Below are positions 34,142 through 44,780 of a DNA stretch of 64,000 bases, one piece after another. The notes below the pieces were generated by a model. It was given only the letters and a program-made list of their open reading frames with translations. It had not been told where the DNA came from and did not search any database. Each line of letters opens with the position of its first letter. Positions within the stretch are counted from its first letter, which is position 1. Source of the stretch: Antedon mediterranea. Lineage: Eukaryota; Echinodermata; Crinoidea; Comatulida; Antedonidae. The stretch is taken from positions 67,001-131,000 of the forward strand of contig NC_092674.1 of assembly GCF_964355755.1 (NCBI RefSeq), written 5' to 3'. The position numbers and the translations under genes were made by a program.

Positions 34142-36747
34142 ATGCCGAGAAAACAAACAACAAAACGCACTAAAACTGCGGCTAATAAAGGAAAAGGTGA
34201 TGAGAGCCAGAATGATTCAGCCAAGAAGATGAAATCAGATGAAGGTTAGTTAGTAAAATAAACAAATTATATGTGGTTAGTAATAATAATATTTTGAATT
34301 GATTCTTCAGTTGCTTTTATTTTAATACAAACAATGGCATGATACTGGATCTAGGCAAAAGTTAGACTAACTATTATTGCTCCATGATCTTGGAAAATAG
34401 GCGGGTGGCGCATAAAAAAACATACCGATATAATATATAACTCTACGAGAGAGATACGTACTGTAAGAGATACTATTTTTCTGTTTATATAATAATGTAT
34501 GTATTTATATTGAAATATTGAGTTGCCACTGCATTTCCACCTTTCGCATGCCACCACATAAACCCATGTTTAATATTTTAGATTCAGTTTTGGAAGCTCA
34601 GGATGAATCCCAAGATACACAATCTACTAATTCCTTTACAAGTGCTGTCCAGATCACTGAAAACGATACAAAAATACCTGGTGGGGAAAACAAGGTTTCT
34701 TATGAAGACCAAACGTACTTAAAGAGAACTGGTAAACCTGGAACACTTGTCATGCTGGCTCAAAAATACACAGATGAGTAAGTATTGATAATAATAACGC
34801 TTTTATTCTCTAGGAAGAAATGCAATTTACTATAATGGCAATCACAATTAGTCTGTTAAGTGAGTAAGAGTCTTCATTACAAGTCAGTACCTCAACACAA
34901 CACTATATTACACTATAATGGCAATCACAATTAGTCTGTTAAGCGAGTAAGAGTCTTCATTACAAGTCAGTACCTCAACACAACACTATATTACACTATA
35001 ATGGCAATCACAATTAGTCTGTTTTGATATAGAATGAATTAAATAAGGGTAATAATACAAGTTTTTCATAAATGGCAACTTTTAAAATAATGAATTGGGG
35101 TAATATTGGGTTATCTAAAGTTTCCAACAAATTCCTAGAATTTTAATATAGGGGTATTGCCACTAAGGTTTTTAATTCCACAATTTCACCACCAAAAATC
35201 AGGTGCCTTATTGGCCTTATTTCTTTTTATTTAGTACTGAACCTAAGGGCTGGTGGATGAGTGAGAAGTTGGATGGATTACGTGCATTCTGGAATGGAAA
35301 TAATTTTTACTCCAGACTTGGAAATAAATTTGATGCTCCTAAGTATTTCACAAAAGTAAGATAAATGTATTTTACAATAAACTCAAATATTAGTTAAAAT
35401 TTAACATATTTTTTTCTTGACCTAAAAATACAGCTCACAATAACATTGATATGTCTACTCTTTCTTTCCTAGAATTTTCCAAAAGACATACAACTTGATG
35501 GAGAGCTGTTTCTGGATAGAGGACAATTTCCCAAGGCAGTCAGTATTGTAAAAACTCATGGTGTTGACAAAGGATGGAAAAATCTCAAATTTGAGGTACA
35601 AATATAAAATATACATATACAAGAACTGTCAATTGTCAAAAAAAATCTGATTGTAATATTACTAGTTTGATTGTTCGATCCTATTTAATAAAAACTGTAT
35701 TATACGTAACTTGTAGATCTTTGATGCACCTAATATTGAAGCCGCGTTTGAAGACAGAATTGAAGCTATAGCAGATTACTTTGACAAAAACAGGTTTGTA
35801 TTAGTTTCAATGTGGTGGTCAAAAGTTTCTTTTTCCGTAATTATTTATACTGGTATTTTGATACTTTGTATGTTTATTTTCAGCAATCCATATGTTCATG
35901 TTTTGGAACATGTTTTGTGCAAAGGCAAAGAACATGTTGATGAGCAACTGAAGCTGGTTGAGGCAGTGAACGGAGAAGGCCTTATGATACGAGAAGCCGG
36001 CTCAGAGTATGAATTTGGGGTCCGCTCAAGTACTTTGTTGAAAATAAAATCCTTCTATGATGCCGAGGTAAAGCAACTTTACATAATTAAAATCAATCCT
36101 ACCATAATAATCCATTAATTAAATAACAAAACAACAAATGTTGACTTTTTTTAACAATCTAATAATGACTTTATTCTATTTAGGCCATTGTTATTGGCTA
36201 TGAACCTGGGAAAGGCCGTAACACAGGTGTAGTGGGCGCTCTTCGGTGTAAAATGGAAAGTGGAATTGAATTTTCTGTTGGGTCAGGGTAAGTTCATTTT
36301 GAGTTAGTCAGAATACTTTAATTAATACGTCTAGTATAATTATGTAATATTATCGTAATGCTTGATTTCCACAATGCCAAATAATCCATCCACTATTTCA
36401 CCAATGTTGAATTTTTATCTCAATTTAGATTAAATGATGCTGATCGCCGCAAACCACCAAAGAAAGGAAGTATTATAACTTACAGATTCCAAGAATTGAC
36501 AAAATCGAAAAAACCAAGATTTCCAACATTTGTAGGTCAGTATATTAAATATCGAATTTCTTTCAGTGTCTTGATTTAGAAACAAAATGATTTGACAGTA
36601 TACTTTCTGAATTATGAGTGGTTATTGAATTTTGTAAAATAAAATTGATTAATAGGTAATTTTTAAAATGTTTTATTAATTGCAGGTGTTCGTATTGATG
36701 CTGACAAACCTAAGGATGCTGTACTGCCAACTGGCAAGACTGTATAA
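34142..36747 (+). CDS. minimal ATP-dependent DNA ligase, nine exons, 358 residues
   Basis: ATP-dependent ligases seal nicks through an enzyme-AMP lysine intermediate. Exons: 34142-34244, 34582-34777, 35235-35355, 35473-35595, 35717-35793, 35884-36067, 36184-36287, 36429-36535, 36686-36747. All have GT-AG borders and phases sum to 359 codons. Nucleotidyltransferase motifs in order: I EKLDGLR (Lys111 the expected nucleophile), Ia SRLGN (126-130), III LDGEL (148-152), IIIa FEIFD (180-184), IV EGLMIRE (238-244), V LLKIK (258-262). Residues 269-358 fit an OB fold ending KPRFPTFVGVR. The first ~90 residues lack a DNA-binding domain; the start MPRKQTTKRTKTAANKGKG is basic and could be a nuclear signal. 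This is the small LigE/LigB-like or chlorovirus-like architecture, unlike animal ligases I, III and IV, which are larger and have an N-terminal DNA-binding domain. Introns and host-like codons show it is a resident nuclear gene. The start ATG is the first in the exon. Confidence 0.9.
34850..35030. repeat. ~83-bp tandem duplication, 2.5 copies, in ligase intron 2
   Basis: ATGGCAATCACAATTAGTCT, GTTAAG(T/C)GAGTAAGAGTC and TCAGTACCTCAACACAACAC repeat in the intron between exons 2 and 3 of the ligase gene. It has no effect on the reading frame. Confidence 0.85.
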
Positions 36748-36984
36748 AGACTAGCAAAGCCATAGTTTTGAGGATCAAGTATTAATTTATAAACAACATT
36801 GTAATGGAGTATGTAACAACTATTTAAACGTACAATTTTTAATTACTTGCATGTGTTATTATGATTCTAAATTATGTTATACTCGAGCCAAATGATTGCA
36901 ATGAAATAGACATTCATTAATGTTTTGGAAATGTATATGTTTTGAATTGATGGTTTTTACTTTTTATATTTCATGATAATTCAT

Positions 36985-36990
36985 AATAAA
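36985..36990 (+). terminator. polyadenylation signal AATAAA of the ligase gene
   Basis: An exact AATAAA about 240 bp after the ligase stop codon. It is the first well-placed hexamer. Use is inferred. Confidence 0.45.
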
Positions 36991-37525
36991 TGCATGATAG
37001 ATTACTGTATTATTTATCTTTATTAGATGTTACTAAAAGATGTCTGAATTGGGACCTAATTTACAAGATGAATAGAGTAGACATTAGATAAACATTTTCT
37101 GTTTATTCACTTAATAAATCTTTTAATATTTGCATTTTAATGAAATGTCAAACATTGATATTTATCTGTATTTATTTGTAAGACAATTTTAGGTGTAGCT
37201 CAATAATCGACTAAGACAGCAATAAAGAATATATCAATTAAATTCTTAGCCTATAATGTTCAATAGAAAATTAGTGCAATTTCCTTATATGGAGTGTTTT
37301 AGAATGTGTAATTGCAAGCAATTGAAGTATCAAATATTTGTATAATTTAAATTTGTTTTAAACTGTAGACAGCTGGAATGGTGGTTGAATCATGTTTTAT
37401 TTTTTAGTGCGGGTGTAATAAATCTAGATTATCAGAAATGTTGTTTTAGATTTATTTTTAATTAAATACTATACAATGTATTGAGAAATACTGTATTTGT
37501 TATTGGTTGCTCAGTAAGTTAAGAA

Positions 37526-37552
37526 GCAGGGAGTTGTAAAATAACTCCCTGG
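37526..37552. repeat. short palindrome, CAGGGAGTTG family, copy 1
   Basis: CAGGGAGTTGTAAAATAACTCCCTGG is a near-perfect hairpin flanked by GTTAAGAAG and GTTAAAGTG. It is related to the two copies at 46840 and 46920. The CAGGG...CCCTG ends resemble hAT-type termini. Confidence 0.55.
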
Positions 37553-37589
37553 TTAAAGTGTGTGTAACTCTGTCGTAGTTGTTGTACAG

Positions 37590-37760
37590 ATCGGCCGCGG
37601 GGGAAAAAAACATGTAAAAGAAATAATGGCCCTCTAGCGGGCGGGCGTGAACGAGTAGGCCGCCGCCACCGACCGGTGGGGAAACGAGTCGTTTTAACGC
37701 GACGTGTGTTCATCGTGTGTGGCATGGTGTACACAGCTGCTGCTAGCCTCATCTATCTTG
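37590..37760 (+). promoter_or_regulatory. GC-rich promoter region of SPCS2
   Basis: A GC-rich block (GGCCGCGGGGG, GCGGGCGGGCGTG, CCGCCGCCACCGACCGGTGG) ends 50 bp before the SPCS2 start codon at 37808. It is one of the few CpG-dense stretches in the window and has no TATA box, consistent with a housekeeping promoter. Confidence 0.5.
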
Positions 37761-37807
37761 TGTAGGCCTCCTCTTCCTACTACAATTTGTATTTATTTTT
37801 TTGTAAA

Positions 37808-40800
37808 ATGGTGTATAATACAGTGGATAAGACTGGATTTAAGGTAAATATAAGTATGATTTTATGTGGACATCTGCCAAGCTATCTACTGGGCTAGTTT
37901 GGCCTTTCTGTTCTAGTCTAATACAACAACTACTACTAGGCCCTAGGCCTACTACATTCTAGGCCTAGGCCCCTAGTAGTAGTACTAGCTATATGGGGCC
38001 TACAGGTATTATAGACGTTTCGCCCCAGGGATGGTTATGCCCGGGACGTTTCGGCCCAGGTTTATTATTATTAATAATAATTTCCATGATAGCAGATAGA
38101 AATTCCGTAAAAACAATTTAATATGCAAACAACAGCAGTAACCAAACAGCATTACCTCAGTCAGTCACAGTTTTATAAATGAATTAAATATTATTAATAA
38201 ACAAGAAGAGAATGAATAATGTCGAAATGAATGATGATGATGAATGATAATTCTAATTTAAATATTTAACTGTTTTATACAGTAATACTTGGCCATTTAT
38301 TTGCACTTTATTAACGTACTGTACTTGATTTAAACACAGTAAAGTTACAGTACGTTAGTATTTAGAAAGAAAAGGGGCGCTAGTTCCGTTTCGCACCTGT
38401 CGTATATTTCGACTCAAAATTGGTTAAGTAACTTCATCGTGAGTACCACACCTTAGAATTAGGCCTCAAAAATACTTTTACGAAGGAGATCACACAAAAA
38501 GTAAAAAATAAATCCTTTAAATTGATGAATTTACAGACGTGTTTCTCGCACATCGGTTCGTGAATTTCGCATACTCCATGTTCAATGTTGTTGTTTCTAT
38601 GGAGCGCCAAAAGAGCAATCATAATAGAGGGCTATATACTCAGTAAATTACGTATATTTAATGCATTTATTGATGAAAATTACGTTAAATTTTATCATAT
38701 TTTGTCAATGTCAATGCAACAAAACTATTACTGTTGATACTGTACATGGTTTTTGCAGGAACTTTTAGGAATGAAAATCGACAAATTCATCATCATATTA
38801 CATGTACTGTAGGGAGGGGTATACCTGATCTAAATAATAATAATATTCCTCTTAGTCTTAGTCTCAGGCATAGGCCTAGGGTTGGTTGCTATTTGAAAAC
38901 AGCAAATTATTAGCAGTAAAATGTTACAGCATTTTTATTGACAAAATATATTAAATTTAAACGTGTATTTCAATAATAAAAGCATTAAAAGAAGACGCAT
39001 TCCACTGAGTTTTTAACCATCTGTTGTTGTTGCTCTTTTGGCGCTCCATAGAAACGAAAATATTGAACTTCGAGTATGCTAAATTCGCGAACGGTATGCG
39101 AGAAACATGTCTGTAAAATCATCAATTTAAGGGTTTATTTGTTACTTTTTATGTGATTATTCTTCATAAAAGTACTTATGAGGCCCAATTTTAAGGTGTG
39201 GTATTCACAATAAGTTGCTTAACAATTTGGAGTCAAAAGGAAGTCGAAATAAAAACAGGTACGAAACGGAACTAGTGCCAGAAAAGGGTTGATGTATTAC
39301 AAACATTTAAAATATTTAATAAGTATGAGAAAATAAATGATGAGAAGCTCTTTGCAAAATCTAATTATAAACAAACTAGAGGACACAGTTTCAAGGTCTC
39401 TAAACCCAAGATAAAATTAAACGTTAGAAAGAGTGCATATTCGGTAAGAGTGGTAGATGATTGGAACTCATTACCCAGTCATGTAGTAGAGGCACAATCG
39501 GTCAATGAGTTCAAATCGGGCATTGCTAAATATTGTTCTGACCACCACATCAAGTTTCGCCCGTACGTTAATGAAGAGTTTGCAGTTATGACGATGGAGG
39601 GACAAATGAGCTAGTTCTCAATGTCCGAAGTTCAAGGTAAATTCAAGTAGGCCTAATCTATATATTTGATGTTTTTTTAGTGGTCTATTGAAGATAAACC
39701 AGTAACCATAGCAAAATGGGATGGAGCAGCAGTAAAGAATTCTCTAGATGATGCTGTTAGAAAGGTATATTTTCAAAATTGATCTGTCCACATTTTAAGC
39801 ATACTCTCTGTTTATTTTGTATGTAAAAATTAAGTTTGGTTTCTATCTATTGCAGATTATGAATGAGAAATATAAGTATGAAGAGAACTTTAAAATGATG
39901 GATACACGGTTGTGGATATGTTCCATCTCATGTTTATTTGCAATGTTTGCACTTGGATGGGATTTTTTTTACCCATTTCCAGCATCTAGGAGTGTACTAT
40001 TCTTATGTGTTGTATCATATCCTTTCTAATGTAACAGGAATTAATGTATTTTGTATTTAATTAGTATACTCAAATATACAGTATGAAACAAACTTAGTTG
40101 GATAAACAACAACAACACATTCCCATTACAATTTTCATCACACATTCCCAACACATAACAATTTTGATTACACATTTTGATTGATTGATTGATTGAATTT
40201 ATTTGATGCTCAACATTAAAATAACAAACAGACAAAAGACAAAATAACGAGCATCAGGAACACCCATTAGGCCGGAAAAACCAGCCCATTTCCAATGGGG
40301 TCCAAATTGCACATAACAAACAAGAGAAAATACAACATTAATAAAACTATAAATATATAAATATACATTAAAATAAAGCCCAGTAAAACAGAAAAATTAA
40401 AATGAGAAAAATTGCACGTAATCAAGACCATTATAGTTATCAAAATTATTCTAAATATAAAAAATTGCGTTCAAAATGTTTTTTAATATGAGATTTGAAG
40501 GTAGTTAAGTTGGAAATTAATTTTAAGTTTGATGGAAGAGCGTTCCAGTCTTTGATAGCAGAGAAGAAAAAAGTAGAATGAGACTGTTTATTTCCTTTAA
40601 GTAGAGGTAAAACCAGATTAACATTACGTTGGCGTGTGTTATGTGTGTGGATTGTGGATGTCCGTGAGAAATGTTCAGATAGATATGGAGCTGCATTGTT
40701 ATTGACAATTTTATGAACATTACAAAGCCTGAACAAATTCTATCACACATTTTCTACTGCTTGTTTCCTTAACTATTTGCTTACCTATTTTATAATGATG

Positions 40801-41249
40801 GGCATATTAACCCTGTATACAACATACATAGAGAGGAGTCATTTCTTGGTGTCACATGAGAAAGATCAAGCTGGTATTGATCCTGATAATGTCTGGATTA
40901 TTGATTCAAGCTTAAAAAGGTAACCCTTTTTTTTAATTATCCATAGAATAGAAGGATTAATTTTAAAATAGCTACAAGTTTCATACACAATTATTATTAT
41001 GCTATACATTATATACAACAAATTTGAAATATATCATTTAATTTATCATCTAATATTAGGTTTGATGATTTGTACACACTAGTGTTTCACTACACGAATG
41101 GAACAACTTGTGCACAACGTGAGTCCTCTCTTACCAAATCTGTCAGCTCATGGTTTGATGAAGATGGCACACTTCAGCTGCAACTATTTGAAAAAGATGT
41201 ACAAAGTCTTCATGATGAAATTTCATCTAGTGAAAAGAAAGATAAATGA
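37808..41249 (+). CDS. SPCS2: signal peptidase complex subunit 2
   Basis: SPCS2 is a non-catalytic ER-membrane subunit of the complex that removes signal peptides. Exons: 37808-37843, 39681-39764, 39856-40016, 40785-40919, 41060-41249; 201 residues (vertebrate protein about 226). Recognisable segments: [17 protein letters not shown] (family [12 protein letters not shown]), [67 protein letters not shown] and the C-terminal FDEDGTL. Two membrane segments lie at about residues 59-75 and 86-105. Introns 1, 2 and 4 are GT-AG. Intron 3 is an AT-AC minor-class intron; with it the frame and homology are continuous, without it the ORF stops at SYPF. The short first exon ([12 protein letters not shown]) lacks the Gly-rich head of vertebrate proteins, so the start is a little less certain than the rest. 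Confidence 0.93.
38376..39279. mobile_element. family B inverted-repeat element, complete copy (904 bp, 8-bp target duplication)
   Basis: The ends GGCGCTAGTTCCGTTTCGCA and (inverse) GGCACTAGTTCCGTTTCGTA form long inverted repeats of about 260 bp that also carry ACACCTTAGAATTAGGCCTC and TCTATGGAGCGCCAAAAGAG. It is flanked by AGAAAAGG (38368-38375 and 39280-39287). There is no ORF shared between the arms. It lies in SPCS2 intron 1 and interrupts a LINE fragment. Its arms are clearly related to the interior of family A. Confidence 0.82.
39288..39614 (+). pseudogene. LINE (CR1/Jockey-clade-like) reverse-transcriptase C-terminus
   Basis: An open frame ends at TAG 39612-39614. It shows the standard tail of these ORF2 proteins: [44 protein letters not shown], then [17 protein letters not shown]. 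The residues R-K-K-R encoded just left of the family B insertion (38364-38375) continue the same frame, so the fragment was cut by that element. It is 5'-truncated, in SPCS2 intron 1, sense orientation. Confidence 0.8.
40017..40784 (+). other. SPCS2: U12-type AT-AC intron of SPCS2
   Basis: The 5' splice site reads ATATCCTTTC, the minor-spliceosome consensus for AT-AC introns. A perfect U12 branch-point motif TTTCCTTAACT lies at 40764-40774. The intron ends TTGCTTAC at 40784, 12 nt past the branch adenosine. Joining TC|C restores Ser94 and the conserved S-Y-F-(I/V)-M-M-G-I-L-T segment. No AG acceptor lies between 40736 and the exon, so a GT-AG alternative is excluded by the sequence. Confidence 0.93.
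40179..40744 (-). mobile_element. 5'-truncated LINE inside the U12 intron
   Basis: It is flanked by the 9-bp repeat ACACATTTT (40170-40178, 40745-40753). On the minus strand it encodes the C-terminus of a reverse-transcriptase ORF ([35 protein letters not shown], then [10 protein letters not shown]) ending near 40446. This is followed by ~260 bp of 3' UTR and an (ATCA)n-type tail (ATTGATTGATTGATTG read on plus). That tail is usual for CR1/L2-type elements. The insertion ends 10 bp before the U12 branch point. Confidence 0.82.
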
Positions 41250-41345
41250 ATTGTTCAAATGTAAAAATAACTCAAACAATTTGATTAATATTTATCAATA
41301 TTAAAAATCGTTACAAACCATATTAAATATTGGACCATCATTTAT

Positions 41346-41351
41346 AATAAA
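41346..41351 (+). terminator. polyadenylation signal AATAAA of SPCS2
   Basis: An AATAAA 97 bp after the stop codon. A second one lies at 41548-41553 and either may be used. Confidence 0.45.
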
Positions 41352-41559
41352 ACTGATATGTCCTGGTTTAATATTACTGTAGTTTGTTGCAATGCTTTTT
41401 ATTATGTTTGCCTAAGCATTTTTTGTAAAGAAGTTCTTTGTTATTTGTAAGACTGGTTTCCTTACTTTCTATCTGTTTTCAGCATTCGTGTGTTTAAAAC
41501 AATAAACACTGTAATTCTAAATAGTACACTTTGTTAATACAGTATTTAATAAAAGAATT

Positions 41560-42040
41560 CGGCTAATCTTCCATGAATCAGAAAATAGTGTCATTCTGTG
41601 TTGCCTATACATTATTAGACTTGCCCCAAGTCTGTATTATCTTTTTTTTTTATTTATTTGTTTTTATTTCGACCGCGATTTTTGTCTGAAAATACAGACT
41701 TGTGAAACACGTATAGAAATCGATTTGCAGACCGCAAACATACGATAAGAATGACGTAGGTTATCATACCGTATTTGGCTATATGGGGCGGGCGGTATGT
41801 AAATATGGATTTCGAATCAACCAATGATCATTTTGTTTCAAAATGAAAGAGATCGAGTACGTATGCCTACCAGTGCTTAATGTACGATCGAGACTGTTGA
41901 AATATAAAATAGTAATGCCAAGTTGTTTTGTTTATTAATTGTTTAGTCCTTGGCCTAGGCCTCTTTCGTAGGTCCTACTCAACTCGCACGTATGACCTGC
42001 CAAATAAAACGCCAATGAAGTAGGCCTACATACCACCGGC
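41560..42040. other. intergenic after SPCS2
   Basis: No gene or repeat structure beyond AT-rich runs was recognised. Confidence 0.4.
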
Positions 42041-42047
42041 ACACAAC

Positions 42048-44032
42048 GGTTTACGATGAAATCGGTCGCGTGTGAAATCGGTCGCGTTTGAAATCGGTCG
42101 CGATAAAATCAACTTCCGGTATTTTGTATGGCGCGCCGCTAGAGCTATACGTTTGAAATCGGTCGCCCTTGAAATCGGTCGCGCTATTTTGTATGGAGCG
42201 AGATGCATGCTAGCGGGATTTACATTTTCTTCGTTTATATAGTCTAGATTTAATTGATATTTTTTAGGAACCAGATTATTTATGTGGATATTTTTTATTT
42301 TGGTTAATAATATTTATTATCAATCATTTTTTTTTATTTCACAGGTCTCGAAGAAAGACCGTGTCTTTTCAAAATGGCCATTTCTAAACACGTTTAAATA
42401 TTTTATTAGGCATATAATAATTTACCTCTATTTTATTATATGTACTGTAATTAATATATTATACTGTATAGAGAATATACGTCTGTGTCTTTTAGTAATA
42501 CAGTATTATGCAAACAATTACGTAAAAGAGAACAATTTATTTAAAAACAATAAACGTTACAATGTATAACCCGTAAAGCCAGCGTATCCATTTTTATACT
42601 TATGCATAATGTGGCAGATATATCATATATTGGACCACCTTATTTTAATTTCTATTTTATTTATGTCCGTACGTTATGTAGGATTAAGTAGAGGCCTATA
42701 ATGATTATTGTTGAGGAAAATCACGTGTATATTTTTATTTCTAATGTTTAGGCCTAAAATAGTTTCTAGTAAAAATGATTATTATATGCGGGTCGTTAAA
42801 AGACGAGTTACTGAAATAAACCCCGAAATAGGCCATAACGTGGATGCGCCTTCTATGATCGTGCAGACGACGTTAACTGCACGTTATTTTGCTGACGGGG
42901 ATTCCCCTTAAAAAAAACACGCACTAGTGTGTCAAATCATGGACAAAACACGTACTACGATCGTTGTCCATGGCCATGTAAAGATGACGTATAGGCCTAT
43001 TACTAACCATACGTTTGAAACATCTATATATAGGCCTCTGCACTGCACGTGTATTTGTGAAACATAGTTCCATGGTGAAACGATGTATATAATTTACGTA
43101 TATAGGCCTACGTCGGCGATACTATAGTTTTTAATTTGAATATTTCTTCATTTATAATAATCACTTTAATGTAAATAATATAAGTACCACTCAGTGTCTC
43201 ACATCCGTACGCCGTTCGTACATCTAAATGTTTAAAATATCAGTGCAAGATTACCTCTTTGAGAATCGTGCCCACCTTTTAATATCCATCCATTATTATT
43301 ATCACATATAGGCCTATCATTGTACAGCATACTGCATAGTCATAGTATAGGCCCTGTAGATTGATTTATAACGGCATATTATTTTATTAGTATTATCCTA
43401 AAACCATGCTCACGTAAGAGTGGCGGAAATCGAACGTAAAAATCATCATCATACATCATCTTCCTTTATTGCATAAACCTCATTGAGCTGGTATCCACTT
43501 GCAGATATAAAACTAGTTTCGTAATTAACTGCGATTAAAAAATACGCAATAGGCGCGTCTAATTGTTTAATATTAAATTATTTCAACATTATTAAAACTT
43601 TAAACAGTGGCATGTTAATCTTTTCAAAAACTTAAACAATATTCAATAACACTTTTTAAAACGATTTTCTAAACACATTACAATTATTCATTGACACCTG
43701 ACGTAAGATAAAATGAAAACACAAATTATTTATAAATAATGAGATAATATTTATATTTACTGTACTAAAAAAATAATAACGATCGAGGTAAAACAATTGT
43801 TAATAGTATTAGAAATTCTATATTCAAAATTAACTAAAAACATAATTAGCGTTTACATTTAAAATGTATCTAGTGCGTCCCATGCAAAATAGCGCGACCG
43901 ATTTCAAACGCGACCGATATCATTAAACGTATAGCTCTAGCGGCGCGCCATACAAAATGCCGGAAGTTGATTTTATCGCGACCGATTTCAAACGCGACCG
44001 ATTTCAGACGCGACCGATTTCATCTGACACCC
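42048..44032. mobile_element. family D inverted-repeat element with GAAATCGGTCGCG arms (1985 bp)
   Basis: The left arm holds five copies of GAAATCGGTCGC(G/C), spaced by short variable pieces and TATGGCGCGCCGCTAGAGCT. The right arm (43880-44032) is the inverse, ending GATTTCATCTGACACCC. The flanks share ACACAAC (42041-42047, 44033-44039). The right terminus GGGTGT (inverse) resembles families A and C; the left terminus has decayed. The middle 1.6 kb is AT-rich and encodes nothing recognisable. Confidence 0.72.
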
Positions 44033-44044
44033 ACACAACAGGGC

Positions 44045-44780
44045 TACACCACCACACAGAACAGGACAGGGTCTGGGTGGGAATTAAATCAAAATTATCT
44101 CCGCGTAATAAATGATCCATTCAATGTTTGATTTGCGGAGAAGCTAGCCTATCATATATCAAGACGAGTTTTCATGTTTCAAAGATCCCATCAAATGTTT
44201 ACCAGACTACTAGGCATATAAAATAATTTCTAGCCTTCAGAACTTTCATAAATGTACCCAAGTACACATTGTCTAAACGTAACATAGCGCATGCGCATCA
44301 TCTTAGTTGTTGAGTCTTTGAAATTCTTAAATATGAATATTTAAACGGTGTACGAGAGAGTAGCCAATCGCATGCAGCTGAAACTAGTCAACCGGATAAT
44401 CGTATGCACCAAGAATTCTTGGTGTCAAACCACGTGACTTTTGCGTGTTTCCCCAGACGGAGTATCCAAAATCAAGTAGTATACGTATGAAACGCCATAT
44501 GTGCCAAAATATTTATCTTTTAACTAATATTAAGACAAAACTCCGTCTGGAACCCAGACTAATACATTATATGAACTGTATGTTTATCTTCCAACAAGCA
44601 TCGCAGTTGCACTACGGCGAGTGGATGAAGCAGAGGTCAGTGTGACACAATTAGATAATCATTTAAACTGCCAACCACACCCACATTAACAATAGATTGA
44701 CTCATGTGCCAGATGATTTCAAGGAAACTAAATACCAATTTTAAACAAAGCCTGCATACAGTAATTATAGCAGATTATAG
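44045..44780. other. intergenic, no gene seen
   Basis: Short ORFs only. There is no repeat structure besides a short duplicated CCAAGAATTCTTGG palindrome near 44410. Confidence 0.4.

Noticed and set aside
34142-36747. The ligase as a recent viral or bacterial contaminant
   Set aside because: Eight spliceosomal introns, AT-rich host-like introns, a TATA-type promoter and continuous linkage to SPCS2 show it is a resident nuclear gene. Ancient transfer remains possible.
39817-40029. A 70-codon ORF ending SYPF-stop, suggesting that SPCS2 is truncated or a pseudogene
   Set aside because: The stop lies in an AT-AC U12 intron; removing it restores the conserved protein through to its normal end.
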